From Streptomyces mobaraensis NBRC 13819 = DSM 40847 (GTDB lineage Bacteria; Actinomycetota; Actinomycetes; Streptomycetales; Streptomycetaceae), in assembly GCF_017916255.1 (NCBI RefSeq), contig NZ_CP072827.1, forward strand, positions 5,605,501 to 5,669,500: 64,000 nt of DNA, in the 5' to 3' direction. Each line of letters begins with the position of its first letter. Position 1 is the stretch's first letter. The notes beneath the pieces were generated by a model. That model was not told where the DNA came from, made no database searches, and saw only the letters and a program-made list of their open reading frames with translations. Of this stretch, positions 19,134 to 28,128 are shown piece by piece. A program made the position numbers and the translations under genes.

Positions 19134-21299
19134 TCAGCCCTGCACGGCCAGCACCAGAGGGAACACCTGGGACGCGCCGGCCCGTCGCAGCAGCCGCGCC
19201 GCCACCGCCAGCGTCCAGCCGGTGTCCGCCAGATCGTCGACGAGCAGGACCGGACCGCGCGACTCCGCCAGCCGCGCCGCGAGCTCCGGCGGAACGGTCA
19301 GCGCGCCGTCCAGCGCCCGCAGCCGCTGCGCGCTGTTGGTGCGCGGCACCCGCGACTCCGCCGCGTCCGCGCGGTACGAGACGGCGCCCAGGAACGGCAT
19401 CCGGCCGACCGCCGCGATGTGTTCGCCCAGCGAGCCGATCAACTTCGGCCTGCTGCGCGAGTCCACGACGACGACGCCCACCGGCCGGTCCGGCGCGTCC
19501 GGCGCGCCGGACGCCCAGCCGCCCGGCCCCTTGGCCCAGTCGGCCAGCACCGTCACCACGGCGCCCGCCACATCGTCCGGAACAGGACCGTCCGGAGCCT
19601 GCGCGGCCAGCAGCGGGCGCAGCCGGTTGCCCCACCCGATGTCGGAGAGCCGCCCCAGCGCCCGGCCGGGAGCCGCCTGCTCCCCCGCCGGGATGCGCCC
19701 CTTGAGGTCCACCCCCACGGCGGGCATGCCGGTCGGCCACATCCTGCGCGGCTCGACCTCGACCCCGGGCCGCCCCAGTTCGCCCCGCGAGGCGTCGAGC
19801 GCCTGCCCGGACACCTCCGCGGAGAACCGGGCCCCCGCGCAGTTGTCGCAGCGTCCGCAGGGTGCCGCCTGCTCGTCGTCCAGCTGACGGCGCAGGAACT
19901 CCATCCGGCACTCCGTCGTCGTCGCGTAGGCCCGCATGGCCTCCTGCTCGGCCTTCCGCTGCCGGGCCACCCAGGCGTAGCGCTCCGCGTCGTACGTCCA
20001 CGGCCGGCCGGTCGCCGTCCAGCCGCCGCGCACCCGGTGCACGGCGCCATCCACGTCCAGGACCTTGAGCATGGTCTCCAGCCGCGACCGGCGCAGCTCC
20101 ACCAGCGGCTCCAGGGCGGGCAGCGACAGCGGCCGGTCCGCCGCCGCGAGGACGTCCAGCGTGCGCCGCACCTGCTCCTCGGGCGGGAACGCCAGCGAGG
20201 CGAAGTACTGCCAGATCGCCTCGTCCTCCCGGCCCGGCAGCAGCAGCACCTCCGCGTGCTCGACCCCGCGCCCCGCGCGGCCCACCTGCTGGTAGTAGGC
20301 GATGGGGGAGGAGGGCGAGCCGAGGTGGACGACGAAGCCGAGGTCGGGCTTGTCGAAGCCCATGCCGAGCGCGGACGTCGCGACCAGGGCCTTCACCCGG
20401 TTGGCCAGCAGATCCTCCTCCGCCTGCTGCCGGTCGGCGTTCTCCGTCTTGCCGGTGTACGCGGCCACCACGTGCCCGCGCCGGCGCAGGAACGCCGTCA
20501 CCTCCTCCGCCGCCGCGACGGTCAGCGTGTAGACGATGCCCGAACCCGGCAGTTCGTCCAAGTGGTCGGCGAGCCAGGCCAGTCGGTGCGCGGCGTCCGG
20601 CAGGCGCAGGACGCCGAGGCTCAGGCTCTCCCGGTCGAGCGGCCCCCGCAGCACCAGCGCCCGCTCCGCGCCCTCGCCCGTCCCCAGCTGCTCGGCGACG
20701 TCGGCGGTGACCCGGGCGTTGGCCGTCGCGGTGGTCGCCAGCACCGGGACGCCCGGCGGCAGTTCGGCCAGCATCGTGCGCAGCCGCCGGTAGTCCGGCC
20801 GGAAGTCGTGGCCCCAGTCGGAGATGCAGTGCGCCTCGTCGACGACCAGCAGCCCGGTCGCGGCGGCCAGCTTGGGCAGCACCTGGTCCCGGAAATCGGG
20901 GTTGTTGAGGCGCTCGGGACTCACGAGGAGCACGTCGACCTCACCGGCGGCGACCTCGGCCTGGATGGTGTCCCACTCCTCGGGATTGGCCGAGTTGATC
21001 GTGCGGGCGTGGATCCCCGCCCGCGCCGCGGCCTCCACCTGGTTGCGCATCAGCGCCAGCAGCGGGGAGACGATCACCGTCGGACCGCTGCCGCGCTCGC
21101 GCAGCAGGGCCGTGGCGACGAAGTACACGGCCGACTTGCCCCAGCCGGTGCGCTGGACGACCAGGGCCCTGCGGCGGTCGGCGACCAGCGCCTCGATCGC
21201 CCGCCACTGGTCCTCGCGCAACCGGGCTCCGCCGGTGGCATCACCCACCAGCCGGGCGAGGACGGCGTCGGCGGCGGTACGGAGGGCTTCGTTGGTCAT
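19134..21299 (-). CDS. RecQ-family DNA helicase with C-terminal phosphoribosyltransferase-like domain
   Basis: A 721-residue fusion. Residues 20-500 are a RecQ-type SF2 helicase: Walker A RTGWGKS (50-56), DEAH (154-157) followed by the RecQ-specific CISDWGHDFRPDY loop, LATTATA (motif III), and QVGRAGRG (motif VI). The zinc module follows as TTECRMEF, then CGRCDNC, giving C-x16-C-x2-C-x2-C. The last about 150 residues contain VVVVDSRSRPKLIGSLGEHI and GPVLLVDDLADTGWTLAVAA, the PRPP-binding loop of phosphoribosyltransferases. No HRDC domain is seen. ATG 21299 gives the family-like start. It is divergent from a DUF4192 gene, with two DnaA boxes between. Confidence 0.88.
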   Translation of the reverse strand: MTNEALRTAADAVLARLVGDATGGARLREDQWRAIEALVADRRRALVVQRTGWGKSAVYFVATALLRERGSGPTVIVSPLLALMRNQVEAAARAGIHARTINSANPEEWDTIQAEVAAGEVDVLLVSPERLNNPDFRDQVLPKLAAATGLLVVDEAHCISDWGHDFRPDYRRLRTMLAELPPGVPVLATTATANARVTADVAEQLGTGEGAERALVLRGPLDRESLSLGVLRLPDAAHRLAWLADHLDELPGSGIVYTLTVAAAEEVTAFLRRRGHVVAAYTGKTENADRQQAEEDLLANRVKALVATSALGMGFDKPDLGFVVHLGSPSSPIAYYQQVGRAGRGVEHAEVLLLPGREDEAIWQYFASLAFPPEEQVRRTLDVLAAADRPLSLPALEPLVELRRSRLETMLKVLDVDGAVHRVRGGWTATGRPWTYDAERYAWVARQRKAEQEAMRAYATTTECRMEFLRRQLDDEQAAPCGRCDNCAGARFSAEVSGQALDASRGELGRPGVEVEPRRMWPTGMPAVGVDLKGRIPAGEQAAPGRALGRLSDIGWGNRLRPLLAAQAPDGPVPDDVAGAVVTVLADWAKGPGGWASGAPDAPDRPVGVVVVDSRSRPKLIGSLGEHIAAVGRMPFLGAVSYRADAAESRVPRTNSAQRLRALDGALTVPPELAARLAESRGPVLLVDDLADTGWTLAVAARLLRRAGASQVFPLVLAVQG

Positions 21300-21355
21300 G
21301 GACCCATGCAACACGAGACCACTGACATCGCGCGACCAAGGTCGGTGGACGGCTG

Positions 21356-21364
21356 TTGTCCACA
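21356..21364 (+). promoter_or_regulatory. DnaA box 1
   Basis: TTGTCCACA is the exact Streptomyces DnaA-box consensus. It lies 57 bp upstream of the RecQ-like gene's start. Confidence 0.65.
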
Positions 21365-21391
21365 GGCATTCGTACGATGATCCTGCCGCCG

Positions 21392-21400
21392 TTATCCACA
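21392..21400 (+). promoter_or_regulatory. DnaA box 2
   Basis: TTATCCACA is the classic high-affinity DnaA box, in the same orientation as box 1 and 36 bp away. It lies 40 bp before ATG 21440. Confidence 0.65.
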
Positions 21401-21439
21401 GGTCTACCGGGTCCGGACGCTCCGCGGGACGCTCGGCGC

Positions 21440-22831
21440 ATGACCGATCACGACGCATCCGCCGGCCCTCCGCCCCCGCCCGCCCCCGACCGGGAGCCGC
21501 CCCCTCCCACGCACGTCACCCTCCGCAGCCCGGCGGAGCTGGCCGACGCGCTGCCGTACCTGCTGGGCTTCCACCCGAACGACAGCATCGTCCTCATGGC
21601 ACTGCACGGCGAGGGCAGACGCTTCGGCGGCCGGCTGCGCCTCGGCATCCCCGTACCGGACGACTGGCCGGACGTCTCCGACCAACTCGCGGAGACCCTC
21701 GTCACCGGCTGCCTCAAGCGCGGCGCCCCACCGGACGGAATCGTCCTCTACCTCTGTCAGGACCCCGCCGAGGGCGAGACGTCCACGACCGTGATGGAAC
21801 GGCTGCGCCCGCTCGCCCAGCGCCTGCGGATCGCCTGCGGGGCCCTGGACGTGCCCGTCGTCGAGGCGCTGTGCCTCTCCGACGGCCGCTTCTGGTCCTA
21901 CTGCTGCTCCGACTCCCGCTGCTGCCCGCCCGAGGGCACGCCCTTGGCGGTCCCCGGCACCACGGTCATGGCCGCGGCCGCCGCCTACGTCGGCATCCGC
22001 GTGCGCGGGACCCTGCGCGAGATGGAGGCCCGGCTGAGCCCGCGCCCCGGCCCGTGGCACGAGGAACAGCGGCGCGCCCTGGACTCCGCCACCTCCCGCC
22101 TGCTTCCACGCGTGATCGCCGGGGAATGCGTGGCGACCCGCGAGGAGACCCTGGACCTGGCGGAACGGCTGCTCGAACGCCTCCACGAGACCCCGCCCGG
22201 GGCGGACAACGCGGAATCCGACGCCAAGGACGACGCACTCCTGACCACGGAGGAGACCGCCACGCTCGTCCTCGGCCTGCAGGACCGCGTCTCCCGGGAC
22301 CGCGCCGCCGAGTGGATGGAGGGCCCGCGCACCCAGGCGGCGCTACGCCTCTGGCGCGCCCTCGCCCGGCGCTGCGTCCCGCCGTACACGGAGCACGCCG
22401 CCGCACCGCTGACGCTCGCCGGCTGGGTGGCCTGGTCCAGCGGTGAGCAGGCCGAGGCGCGGGTCGCCCTCGGCCGCGCCCTGACCGCCGACCCCGACTA
22501 CCTCTTCGCGCAACTCCTCCACCACGCCTGCAACGAGGGGCTGGATCCGGAGACCCTGCGCGAATGCCTGCGGCAGGAGCGCGCCGACCGCGCCCTCCGC
22601 CTGGCCGCCCGCGCCGCCGACACGAAGCCGCCCGCCGAAGAGACGGACGGGACCCGGCCCGCCGCACCCTCCGGAGGGAAGGCGACGGTGCCGCGGGCCC
22701 GCCGGCGCAGGTCCGCCGACGACGCCACACGTCCGAAGCGGACGACCGGCGGCGCCTCCACCGGCGGCCCCGCGGGCAAGCCCGCACCGCGTCGGCAGCC
22801 GGCCCGCCGCACCACCCGCGAACGCCGGTGA
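21440..22831 (+). CDS. DUF4192 domain-containing protein
   Basis: A 463-residue protein. After a Pro-rich N-terminus comes the DUF4192 signature: VTLRSPAELADALPYLLGFHPNDSIVLMAL, a phrase common to this actinobacterial family, then later YCCSDSRCCPPEGTPL and a helical C-terminal half that includes WSSGEQAEARVALGRAL, like a tetratricopeptide repeat. The tail from about 395 is basic and Pro/Ala-rich (PRARRRRSADDATRPKR), which could bind nucleic acid. The biochemical role of DUF4192 is unknown. ATG 21440 is favoured over an in-frame upstream start at 21356, because the latter lies inside the DnaA box. No Shine-Dalgarno is visible; GACGCT lies 6 nt before the ATG. Confidence 0.82.
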   Translation: MTDHDASAGPPPPPAPDREPPPPTHVTLRSPAELADALPYLLGFHPNDSIVLMALHGEGRRFGGRLRLGIPVPDDWPDVSDQLAETLVTGCLKRGAPPDGIVLYLCQDPAEGETSTTVMERLRPLAQRLRIACGALDVPVVEALCLSDGRFWSYCCSDSRCCPPEGTPLAVPGTTVMAAAAAYVGIRVRGTLREMEARLSPRPGPWHEEQRRALDSATSRLLPRVIAGECVATREETLDLAERLLERLHETPPGADNAESDAKDDALLTTEETATLVLGLQDRVSRDRAAEWMEGPRTQAALRLWRALARRCVPPYTEHAAAPLTLAGWVAWSSGEQAEARVALGRALTADPDYLFAQLLHHACNEGLDPETLRECLRQERADRALRLAARAADTKPPAEETDGTRPAAPSGGKATVPRARRRRSADDATRPKRTTGGASTGGPAGKPAPRRQPARRTTRERR

Positions 22832-22942
22832 CGGCGGTCACGCGCGCACCCGCGTGACCTCGGCGGCGCCGCCGCCGTTCACCTGTGTGGCCCTCCTTCC
22901 CGCCCGACGTCCGGCCCGTGACCTCCCAGGGAGCGCAGACCC

Positions 22943-24985
22943 GTGCAAGGCACCGCCGCCCATGCCCAGCCCGCCGCCCGCCCGGCCGTGCCCCGGCGTC
23001 CCGGTGACGCCCCCCGCCCGCAGGGGCCGCGCCCGGTCCACACGGCGCTGATCTGCGTGGCCCTGCCCGCCCTGGCGATCTCCGAGGAGCACGGGCAGCT
23101 CACCGGCCACGGGCTCGACGGCTTCTACCGCAACGGTCGCCGCCTGCTGGCCCGTTGTGTGCTCCGGGTGGACGGCGCCGAACCGGTCCCGCTCCAGGGC
23201 CGGCTGGTCGACGCCGGGCGGGCGCGGTTCGTGGCCGGCCTCCGCACCGCGGCGGACGAGGGTCCCGACCCCGCCGTGACGGTGGAGCGCGTCCGGGACG
23301 CCGAGGGCGTCGAGCGGGTCACCCTGCGCAGCGCGGCACCGCGCGAGGTCCGGCTGCGCGTCGAGATGTCGCTCGGGACGGACCTCGCGGACCTCGGCCT
23401 GATCGCCCACGGCACGGCGGCTCCCGAACTGCCGGCCGCCGTGCACGGCTCGGGCCTCCGCTGGACGGCGCCCGGCCTGCACACCGTGGTGACCGCCGAC
23501 CCGCCGCCGGACGACGCCCTGGCCTCGGCCGGACTGCTCTGCTGGGAGATACGGCTGCCGCCCGGCGGCACGCGCGGTGTCGAACTGCGGGTCCGCCCCG
23601 AGGTCCCCGGCAGGCCCCGCCCGCCCGAGGGCCCCCGCACCCGGACGCGCGCCCCGGCGCCCTGGGGCGACGCCCAGGCGGACGGCGACGACCCCCGGGC
23701 CGCCGCCCTGCTGGCAGGCAGCCTCGACGACCTCAGAGCCCTGCTCGTCCGCGACCCCGAGATCCCCGGGGACGCGCACGTCGCCGCCGGCGCCCCCTGG
23801 CGCTGCGGCGGCCTCGCCCCGGCCGAGGCCCTGTGGGCCGCCCGGATGACCCTCCCGCTCGGCGTCCGGCTCGCCGCCGGGACGCTGCGCACCCTCGCCC
23901 GCACCCAGCTCCCCGGCCCCGGGCCCGAACGGGGCCGCATCCCCGGCGCCCTCCGGCACACCGGGGCGCACCTCCCGCCCGGGTGCACCGGGATCGAGGC
24001 CACCTTGCTGTTCCCCACCGTCCTGGCGGAGGCATGGCGCTGGGGACTGCCGTCCCAGGAGATCGAGCCGCTGCTCCCGGCGGCCGAACGCTGCCTGGCC
24101 TGGCTGCGCTCGGCCGCCGACGACCGCGGCTACCTCGCGGATCCGGGGCCCGGCGGCCCGTACCGCTGCGAGGTGCAGGCGCACGCCCACCGGGCCGCCC
24201 TGCTGGGCGCCGACCTCCTCGCGGCCCACGGCCGCCCGGAAGCGGACGAGTGGCGTACTTGGGCGGCCGGCCTGCGGCGCCGCTTCCGCGAGGACTTCTG
24301 GGCCGACGACCGCGGCGGCGGCCGACCGGTCGCCGCCCTGGCACCCGACGGCGAGCCCGTCCCGCACCTGGGCTGCGCCGCCGCCCACCTCCTGGACACC
24401 GGCCTGCTCGGGGCCGGCGAGTACGCCCCCGGCCTGCTGGACCGGGCTCGCACCGAGCAGTTGGCCAGGCTGCTGGGCAGCCCCGCCCTCGACTCCGGCT
24501 GGGGGCTGCGCAGCCTGGGGGCCAAGGAAGGCGGGCACAACCCCTTCGGCCACCGCGGCGGGGCCGTGCGCGTCCACGAGACGGCCGTCGCCGTCGCGGG
24601 CCTGGCCGCCGCCGGGTTCGAGAAGGAGGCGGGCTCCCTCGCCCGCGGCGTCCTGGACGCCGCCGAGACCTTCGGCCACCGGCTGCCGGAGATGTACGCG
24701 GGCGAGCAGCGCACCGCCGGGAGCGCCCCGCTGCCCCATCCGGCGGCCTGCCGCCCCGCGGCCGTCGCGGCGGCGGGCGCCGTCCATCTGCTGACGGCGT
24801 TCGCGGGCGTGCGGCCCGACGTCCCGGCGGGCGGTGTGACGGTCCGTCCGCCCGGTTCGGCACCCCTGGGGGCGCTGCGGTTCACCGGACTGCGGGTGGC
24901 AGAGCAGCCGTTCGCCGTACGCGTCAGCCGGCTCGGTCTGGGCATGGTGGAGGAAGCCGCCGACGGACTGCAACTGGGGGTGTGA
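22943..24985 (+). CDS. Glycogen debranching enzyme-like protein (amylo-alpha-1,6-glucosidase type)
   Basis: A 680-residue protein with a two-domain layout. The N-terminal beta-rich domain (about 40-210) begins LTGHGLDGFYRNGRRLLARCVLRVDG and matches the GDE_N-type domain of bacterial debranching-enzyme-like proteins. The C-terminal half (about 280-660) is an alpha/alpha toroid like GH63/MGH1: WAARMTLPLG, GIEATLLFPTVLAEAWRWGL, WGLRSLGAKEGGHNPFGHRGG, and VHETAVAVAGLAAAGF. An oligosaccharide glucosidase role is likely; the natural substrate is unknown. The start is GTG 22943 with GGGAGC about 10 nt upstream. It may be co-transcribed with the genes around it, but an own promoter precedes the next gene. 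Confidence 0.82.
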   Translation: MQGTAAHAQPAARPAVPRRPGDAPRPQGPRPVHTALICVALPALAISEEHGQLTGHGLDGFYRNGRRLLARCVLRVDGAEPVPLQGRLVDAGRARFVAGLRTAADEGPDPAVTVERVRDAEGVERVTLRSAAPREVRLRVEMSLGTDLADLGLIAHGTAAPELPAAVHGSGLRWTAPGLHTVVTADPPPDDALASAGLLCWEIRLPPGGTRGVELRVRPEVPGRPRPPEGPRTRTRAPAPWGDAQADGDDPRAAALLAGSLDDLRALLVRDPEIPGDAHVAAGAPWRCGGLAPAEALWAARMTLPLGVRLAAGTLRTLARTQLPGPGPERGRIPGALRHTGAHLPPGCTGIEATLLFPTVLAEAWRWGLPSQEIEPLLPAAERCLAWLRSAADDRGYLADPGPGGPYRCEVQAHAHRAALLGADLLAAHGRPEADEWRTWAAGLRRRFREDFWADDRGGGRPVAALAPDGEPVPHLGCAAAHLLDTGLLGAGEYAPGLLDRARTEQLARLLGSPALDSGWGLRSLGAKEGGHNPFGHRGGAVRVHETAVAVAGLAAAGFEKEAGSLARGVLDAAETFGHRLPEMYAGEQRTAGSAPLPHPAACRPAAVAAAGAVHLLTAFAGVRPDVPAGGVTVRPPGSAPLGALRFTGLRVAEQPFAVRVSRLGLGMVEEAADGLQLGV

Positions 24986-25067
24986 GCGCAGTGCGCACCG
25001 TTCCCTTCGAGGGCTCCCGCGGGACCGCGTCCTCCACCGCGGCCCACGTACGACAAGAACCTGTTTA

Positions 25068-25089
25068 TCGTCAAGCAGACGACTATGAT
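25068..25089 (+). promoter_or_regulatory. Operator dyad overlapping leaderless promoter of the NUDIX gene
   Basis: TCGTC-AAGCA-GACGA (25068-25082) directly abuts the -10 TATGAT (25084-25089), which ends 6 nt before ATG 25096. A protein bound to the dyad would block the promoter, so autoregulation by the NrtR-like product is plausible. Confidence 0.6.
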
Positions 25090-25095
25090 CGCGTC

Positions 25096-25857
25096 ATGCC
25101 CTACGACCCGTCGGCCTTCCCGCCCTTCGCCGTCACCGTCGACCTGGTCGTGCTCACCGTGCGGCGGCACTCCCTGTGCGCGCTGGCGGTGCGCCGCGGC
25201 GAGCCTCCCTTCCAGGGCCGGTGGGCGTTGCCCGGAGGATTCGTCCGGTCCGACGAGGACCTGGCGACGGCCGCGGCCCGGGAGCTGGCCGAGGAGACGG
25301 GGCTGCACGTGCTGCACGACCCCGCCTGCCCCGCCACCGCCCACGCGGCCCACCTCGAACAGCTCGCCACCTACGGCGATCCCAAGCGCGACCCCCGCAT
25401 GCGCGTCGTCAGCGTCGCGCACCTGGCGCTCGCCCCCGACCTCCCGGCGCCCCGCGCCGGCGGCGACGCGCACAGCGTGCGCTGGGCCCCCGTCGAGGAC
25501 CTGCTCGACCAGGACGGCCACGCCCGGGACGGTGAGCAGGCGGCCCCGCTGGCCTTCGACCACGCCCGCATCCTCGCCGACGGCGTCGAACGCGCCCGCT
25601 CCAAGATCGAGTACTCGTCCCTCGCGACCGCCTTCTGTCCCCAGGAGTTCACCGTCGGCGAGCTGCGCCGGGTCTACGAGGCCGTCTGGGGCGTCGCCCT
25701 CGACCCCCGCAACTTCCACCGCAAGGTCACCGGCACCCCCGGCTTCCTGGTCCCCACCGGCGGCACGACGACCCGGCAGGGCGGACGCCCCGCACAGCTC
25801 TTCCGCGCGGGCGGCGCCACCCTCCTCAACCCGCCCATGCTCCGCCCGGAGGCGTAG
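25096..25857 (+). CDS. NUDIX domain protein with C-terminal winged helix (NrtR-like)
   Basis: A 253-residue protein in two parts. Residues 10-150 are a NUDIX domain: ALPGGFVRSDEDLATAAARELAEETGL follows the 23-residue NUDIX box pattern G-x5-E-x7-RELxEE-x2-G, except that the first conserved glutamate position is Asp, so hydrolase activity is uncertain. Residues 165-240 read YSSLATAFCPQEFTVGELRRVYEAVWG and LDPRNFHRKV, the winged-helix seen in NrtR regulators, which sense ADP-ribose and control NAD-cofactor genes. The gene has no Shine-Dalgarno and a -10 6 nt before the ATG. No NAD-salvage gene is adjacent, so the target is unknown; a plain NUDIX hydrolase is the alternative. Confidence 0.87.
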   Translation: MPYDPSAFPPFAVTVDLVVLTVRRHSLCALAVRRGEPPFQGRWALPGGFVRSDEDLATAAARELAEETGLHVLHDPACPATAHAAHLEQLATYGDPKRDPRMRVVSVAHLALAPDLPAPRAGGDAHSVRWAPVEDLLDQDGHARDGEQAAPLAFDHARILADGVERARSKIEYSSLATAFCPQEFTVGELRRVYEAVWGVALDPRNFHRKVTGTPGFLVPTGGTTTRQGGRPAQLFRAGGATLLNPPMLRPEA

Positions 25858-26016
25858 CGCCGGCGTGCTCGCCCCCTCCGGGCGCGGCTGGGACACACCC
25901 CGCTCCGCTGCGTAGCAAATAGGACATATCGGGTTACGGTGCTGCGGTACGTCCGTGCTCCCGCGCCGCCCTTCCCCTTCCGCGCGGGACCGTCTCACGC
26001 CCCCGCGAGGGAAGTC

Positions 26017-27810
26017 ATGATCCAGGCCATCGGACTGACCAGCGTCCCCCGCCGCAACCGGCCACCCGTCGTCGACGACCTGACCTTCGAGGCCCGCCCC
26101 GGGCGCGTGACCGTCCTGCTCGGGGAGGCCGGCGCCGGCAAGACCAGCGCCCTGCGCCTGATGCTGCGGCTCGACCCGGGCCGCGGCGTCGCCCTCTTCC
26201 GCGGCCGCAGCCTCGACCGCGTCGCCCACCCCGTACGCGAGGTCGGCGTGCTCCTCGGGGACGTCCCCGGCCACCCCGGCCGCACCGCCCGCGGCCACCT
26301 GCGCATGCTGGGCGCGGCGGCCGGAGTCCCCGCCGCCCGTGCCGACGAGGTGCTCGACGTCGTGGGCCTCAGCGGGCTGGCCGACCAGCGCATCGGCGAC
26401 TTCTCCCGCGGCATGGACCGCCGGCTGGGCATCGCCGCCGCCCTCCTCGGCGACCCCCACACCCTCGTCCTGGACGAGCCGACCGCCGATCTCTCCCCCC
26501 GGGAGACCGCCTGGCTGCACGGGCTCCTGCGCGGCTACGCGGCCCAGGGCGGAGCCGTGCTCGTCACCTCGGCCTCGCCGGGAGAGGCGGCCCGCGTGGG
26601 CGACCAGGTCGTCACCATCCACCGCGGACGTCTCGTCGCCGACCAGGAGACCGCGGTCTTCGCCCGGGCCCGCCTCAGACCGCGGGTCGCCGTCCGGTCG
26701 CCTTCGGCGGCGCGGCTCGCGCACATCATCTCCGCGGAGGCCGAGGCCGCCTGCCCGCCGTCCGAGGCCCCGCCCGTGGAGGTCGTCCACGAAGGCGGCG
26801 GCACGCTCGCCGTCTACGGCAGCAGCTGCGCCGCCGTGGGGGAGGCCGCCTACCGGCACGGCATCCTCGTCCACAGGCTCGCCGAGGAGGTCGAGCCCGG
26901 TCCGGTCCCCCCGCTCCAGCGCGCCGACGGCCGCCGACCCGCCGACACCGCGACCGCCCCCGACGTCCCGGCCGGTGTACCCGCCGCACCGGGGCGCGAC
27001 GCGCCCGAGGGACCGCTCTCCCGCGTACAGCCGCCCCTGCCGGCGCCCGGCCCGGCCTGGCCGCTGCGCTACGAGCTGTACCGCTTCGCCGGGGTGCGCA
27101 CCGGCTGGGCCGTGGCGGCCGGTGCTCTGCTGCTCGCCCTGCTCGCCGCGATCCTGCTGGCCCGGTCCGGGGCGCCGGAGCCCAGCCTGCTCGCCGGGTG
27201 GCCCGCGCCGCTCCCGCTGCCCCCGGCCGCGCTCGGCGCGGGGGTGCTGGGAGCGCTGGCCTTCGGTCAGGAGTACCGCTATCCGGCGTTGGCGCCCGAT
27301 GCGGGGGGCGTCCCCCGGCGGCTGGCGCTCCTCGGCGGCAAGCTGACGGTCACGGCCGCCGCCGCGCTGCTGCTCGCCCTCTCCTCGGTGGTGCTGAACG
27401 CCGTGGTGGTGCGGCTCCTCTTCGGGCGGTCGGTGGCACTCTTCCCGGACGCCTGGCCCGGCGCCCTCGCCGGGTGGATCGCCCTCGCCCTGGGCTGCGC
27501 GTGGGCCGGGCTGCTGGGCGCGGGCCTGTTCCGGTCCACCCTCCTGGGGCTCGTCGCCGTCCTGGTGGTCCCGACGCTGGTGGTCCCGGTGGTGAACGCC
27601 GTGCTCGCCGCTCCCGCGGCCCGCTCGCTGGCCGGACTGCCCGGACGGCTCCGCTCCACCGCGCCGCTCCAATGGCCGGCCGGGGTGGACGAGGGCGTGT
27701 CGACGGCCCTGCGGCTGGTGTCCCAGCCCGTCGGCTGGGCGCTCGTGCTGTCCCTGACGGGGTTGCTCGGGGCCTACGTCCTCACAGTGTTCAGGGGGCG
27801 GCCGCGGTGA
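26017..27810 (+). CDS. ABC transporter, ATPase fused to membrane domain
   Basis: A 597-residue fusion. The ATPase domain (1-225) has Walker A GEAGAGKT (36-43), a degenerate signature FSRGMDRRLGIA in place of LSGGQ, and Walker B TLVLDEPTADLSP. The helical linker 240-350 is Pro/Ala-rich. From about 355 there are six or so hydrophobic helices (for example VAAGALLLALLAAILLA, ALGAGVLGALAFG, LLGLVAVLVVPTLVVPVV, VLSLTGLLGAYVLTVF), a two-in-one type of ABC-2 exporter. ATG 26017 has GAGGGAAG upstream. The substrate is unknown. It lies upstream of whiH without clear linkage. Confidence 0.82.
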   Translation: MIQAIGLTSVPRRNRPPVVDDLTFEARPGRVTVLLGEAGAGKTSALRLMLRLDPGRGVALFRGRSLDRVAHPVREVGVLLGDVPGHPGRTARGHLRMLGAAAGVPAARADEVLDVVGLSGLADQRIGDFSRGMDRRLGIAAALLGDPHTLVLDEPTADLSPRETAWLHGLLRGYAAQGGAVLVTSASPGEAARVGDQVVTIHRGRLVADQETAVFARARLRPRVAVRSPSAARLAHIISAEAEAACPPSEAPPVEVVHEGGGTLAVYGSSCAAVGEAAYRHGILVHRLAEEVEPGPVPPLQRADGRRPADTATAPDVPAGVPAAPGRDAPEGPLSRVQPPLPAPGPAWPLRYELYRFAGVRTGWAVAAGALLLALLAAILLARSGAPEPSLLAGWPAPLPLPPAALGAGVLGALAFGQEYRYPALAPDAGGVPRRLALLGGKLTVTAAAALLLALSSVVLNAVVVRLLFGRSVALFPDAWPGALAGWIALALGCAWAGLLGAGLFRSTLLGLVAVLVVPTLVVPVVNAVLAAPAARSLAGLPGRLRSTAPLQWPAGVDEGVSTALRLVSQPVGWALVLSLTGLLGAYVLTVFRGRPR

Positions 27811-28093
27811 GGTCTGTGCTAGGGCTCCGCCGGCCCGCGCCGATCCGGCCTCCCGCTACGGGGGATACGGAGCGTAGCCGCCGCCCCGCCGGGCTCGCGG
27901 CGAACGCGGACGTCATCGCCGGGTCCCCCGCCCGCCGGTCCCCGTGGGGAGACGCCCTACGACACGCTCCGGAACCGGCCCTCTATCGCTGTCCGTACGC
28001 GCTCAACCTCGAAGAGTGCCCAAATCTGTCCGTTTGGACGTCAATTGTGAGGTAATGGGCGATCACCCTTTCGTGTGCTTTTCACCAAAGACC
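27811..28093. other. Leader region before whiH
   Basis: About 280 bp with no supported gene. It holds a short CCAAA-N8-TTTGG dyad at 28020-28037 and the region that precedes the whiH promoter. Confidence 0.4.
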
Positions 28094-28121
28094 TCAAGGC
28101 CCGTCGACCCGTCGCCGACAA
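28094..28121 (+). promoter_or_regulatory. Sigma-WhiG-type promoter of whiH
   Basis: TCAA (28094-28097), a 16-nt spacer and GCCGACAA (28114-28121) closely match the sigma-WhiG consensus TAAA-N15/16-GCCGATAA. The predicted transcription start falls next to GTG 28129. Confidence 0.8.
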
Positions 28122-28128
28122 AGGAAGC

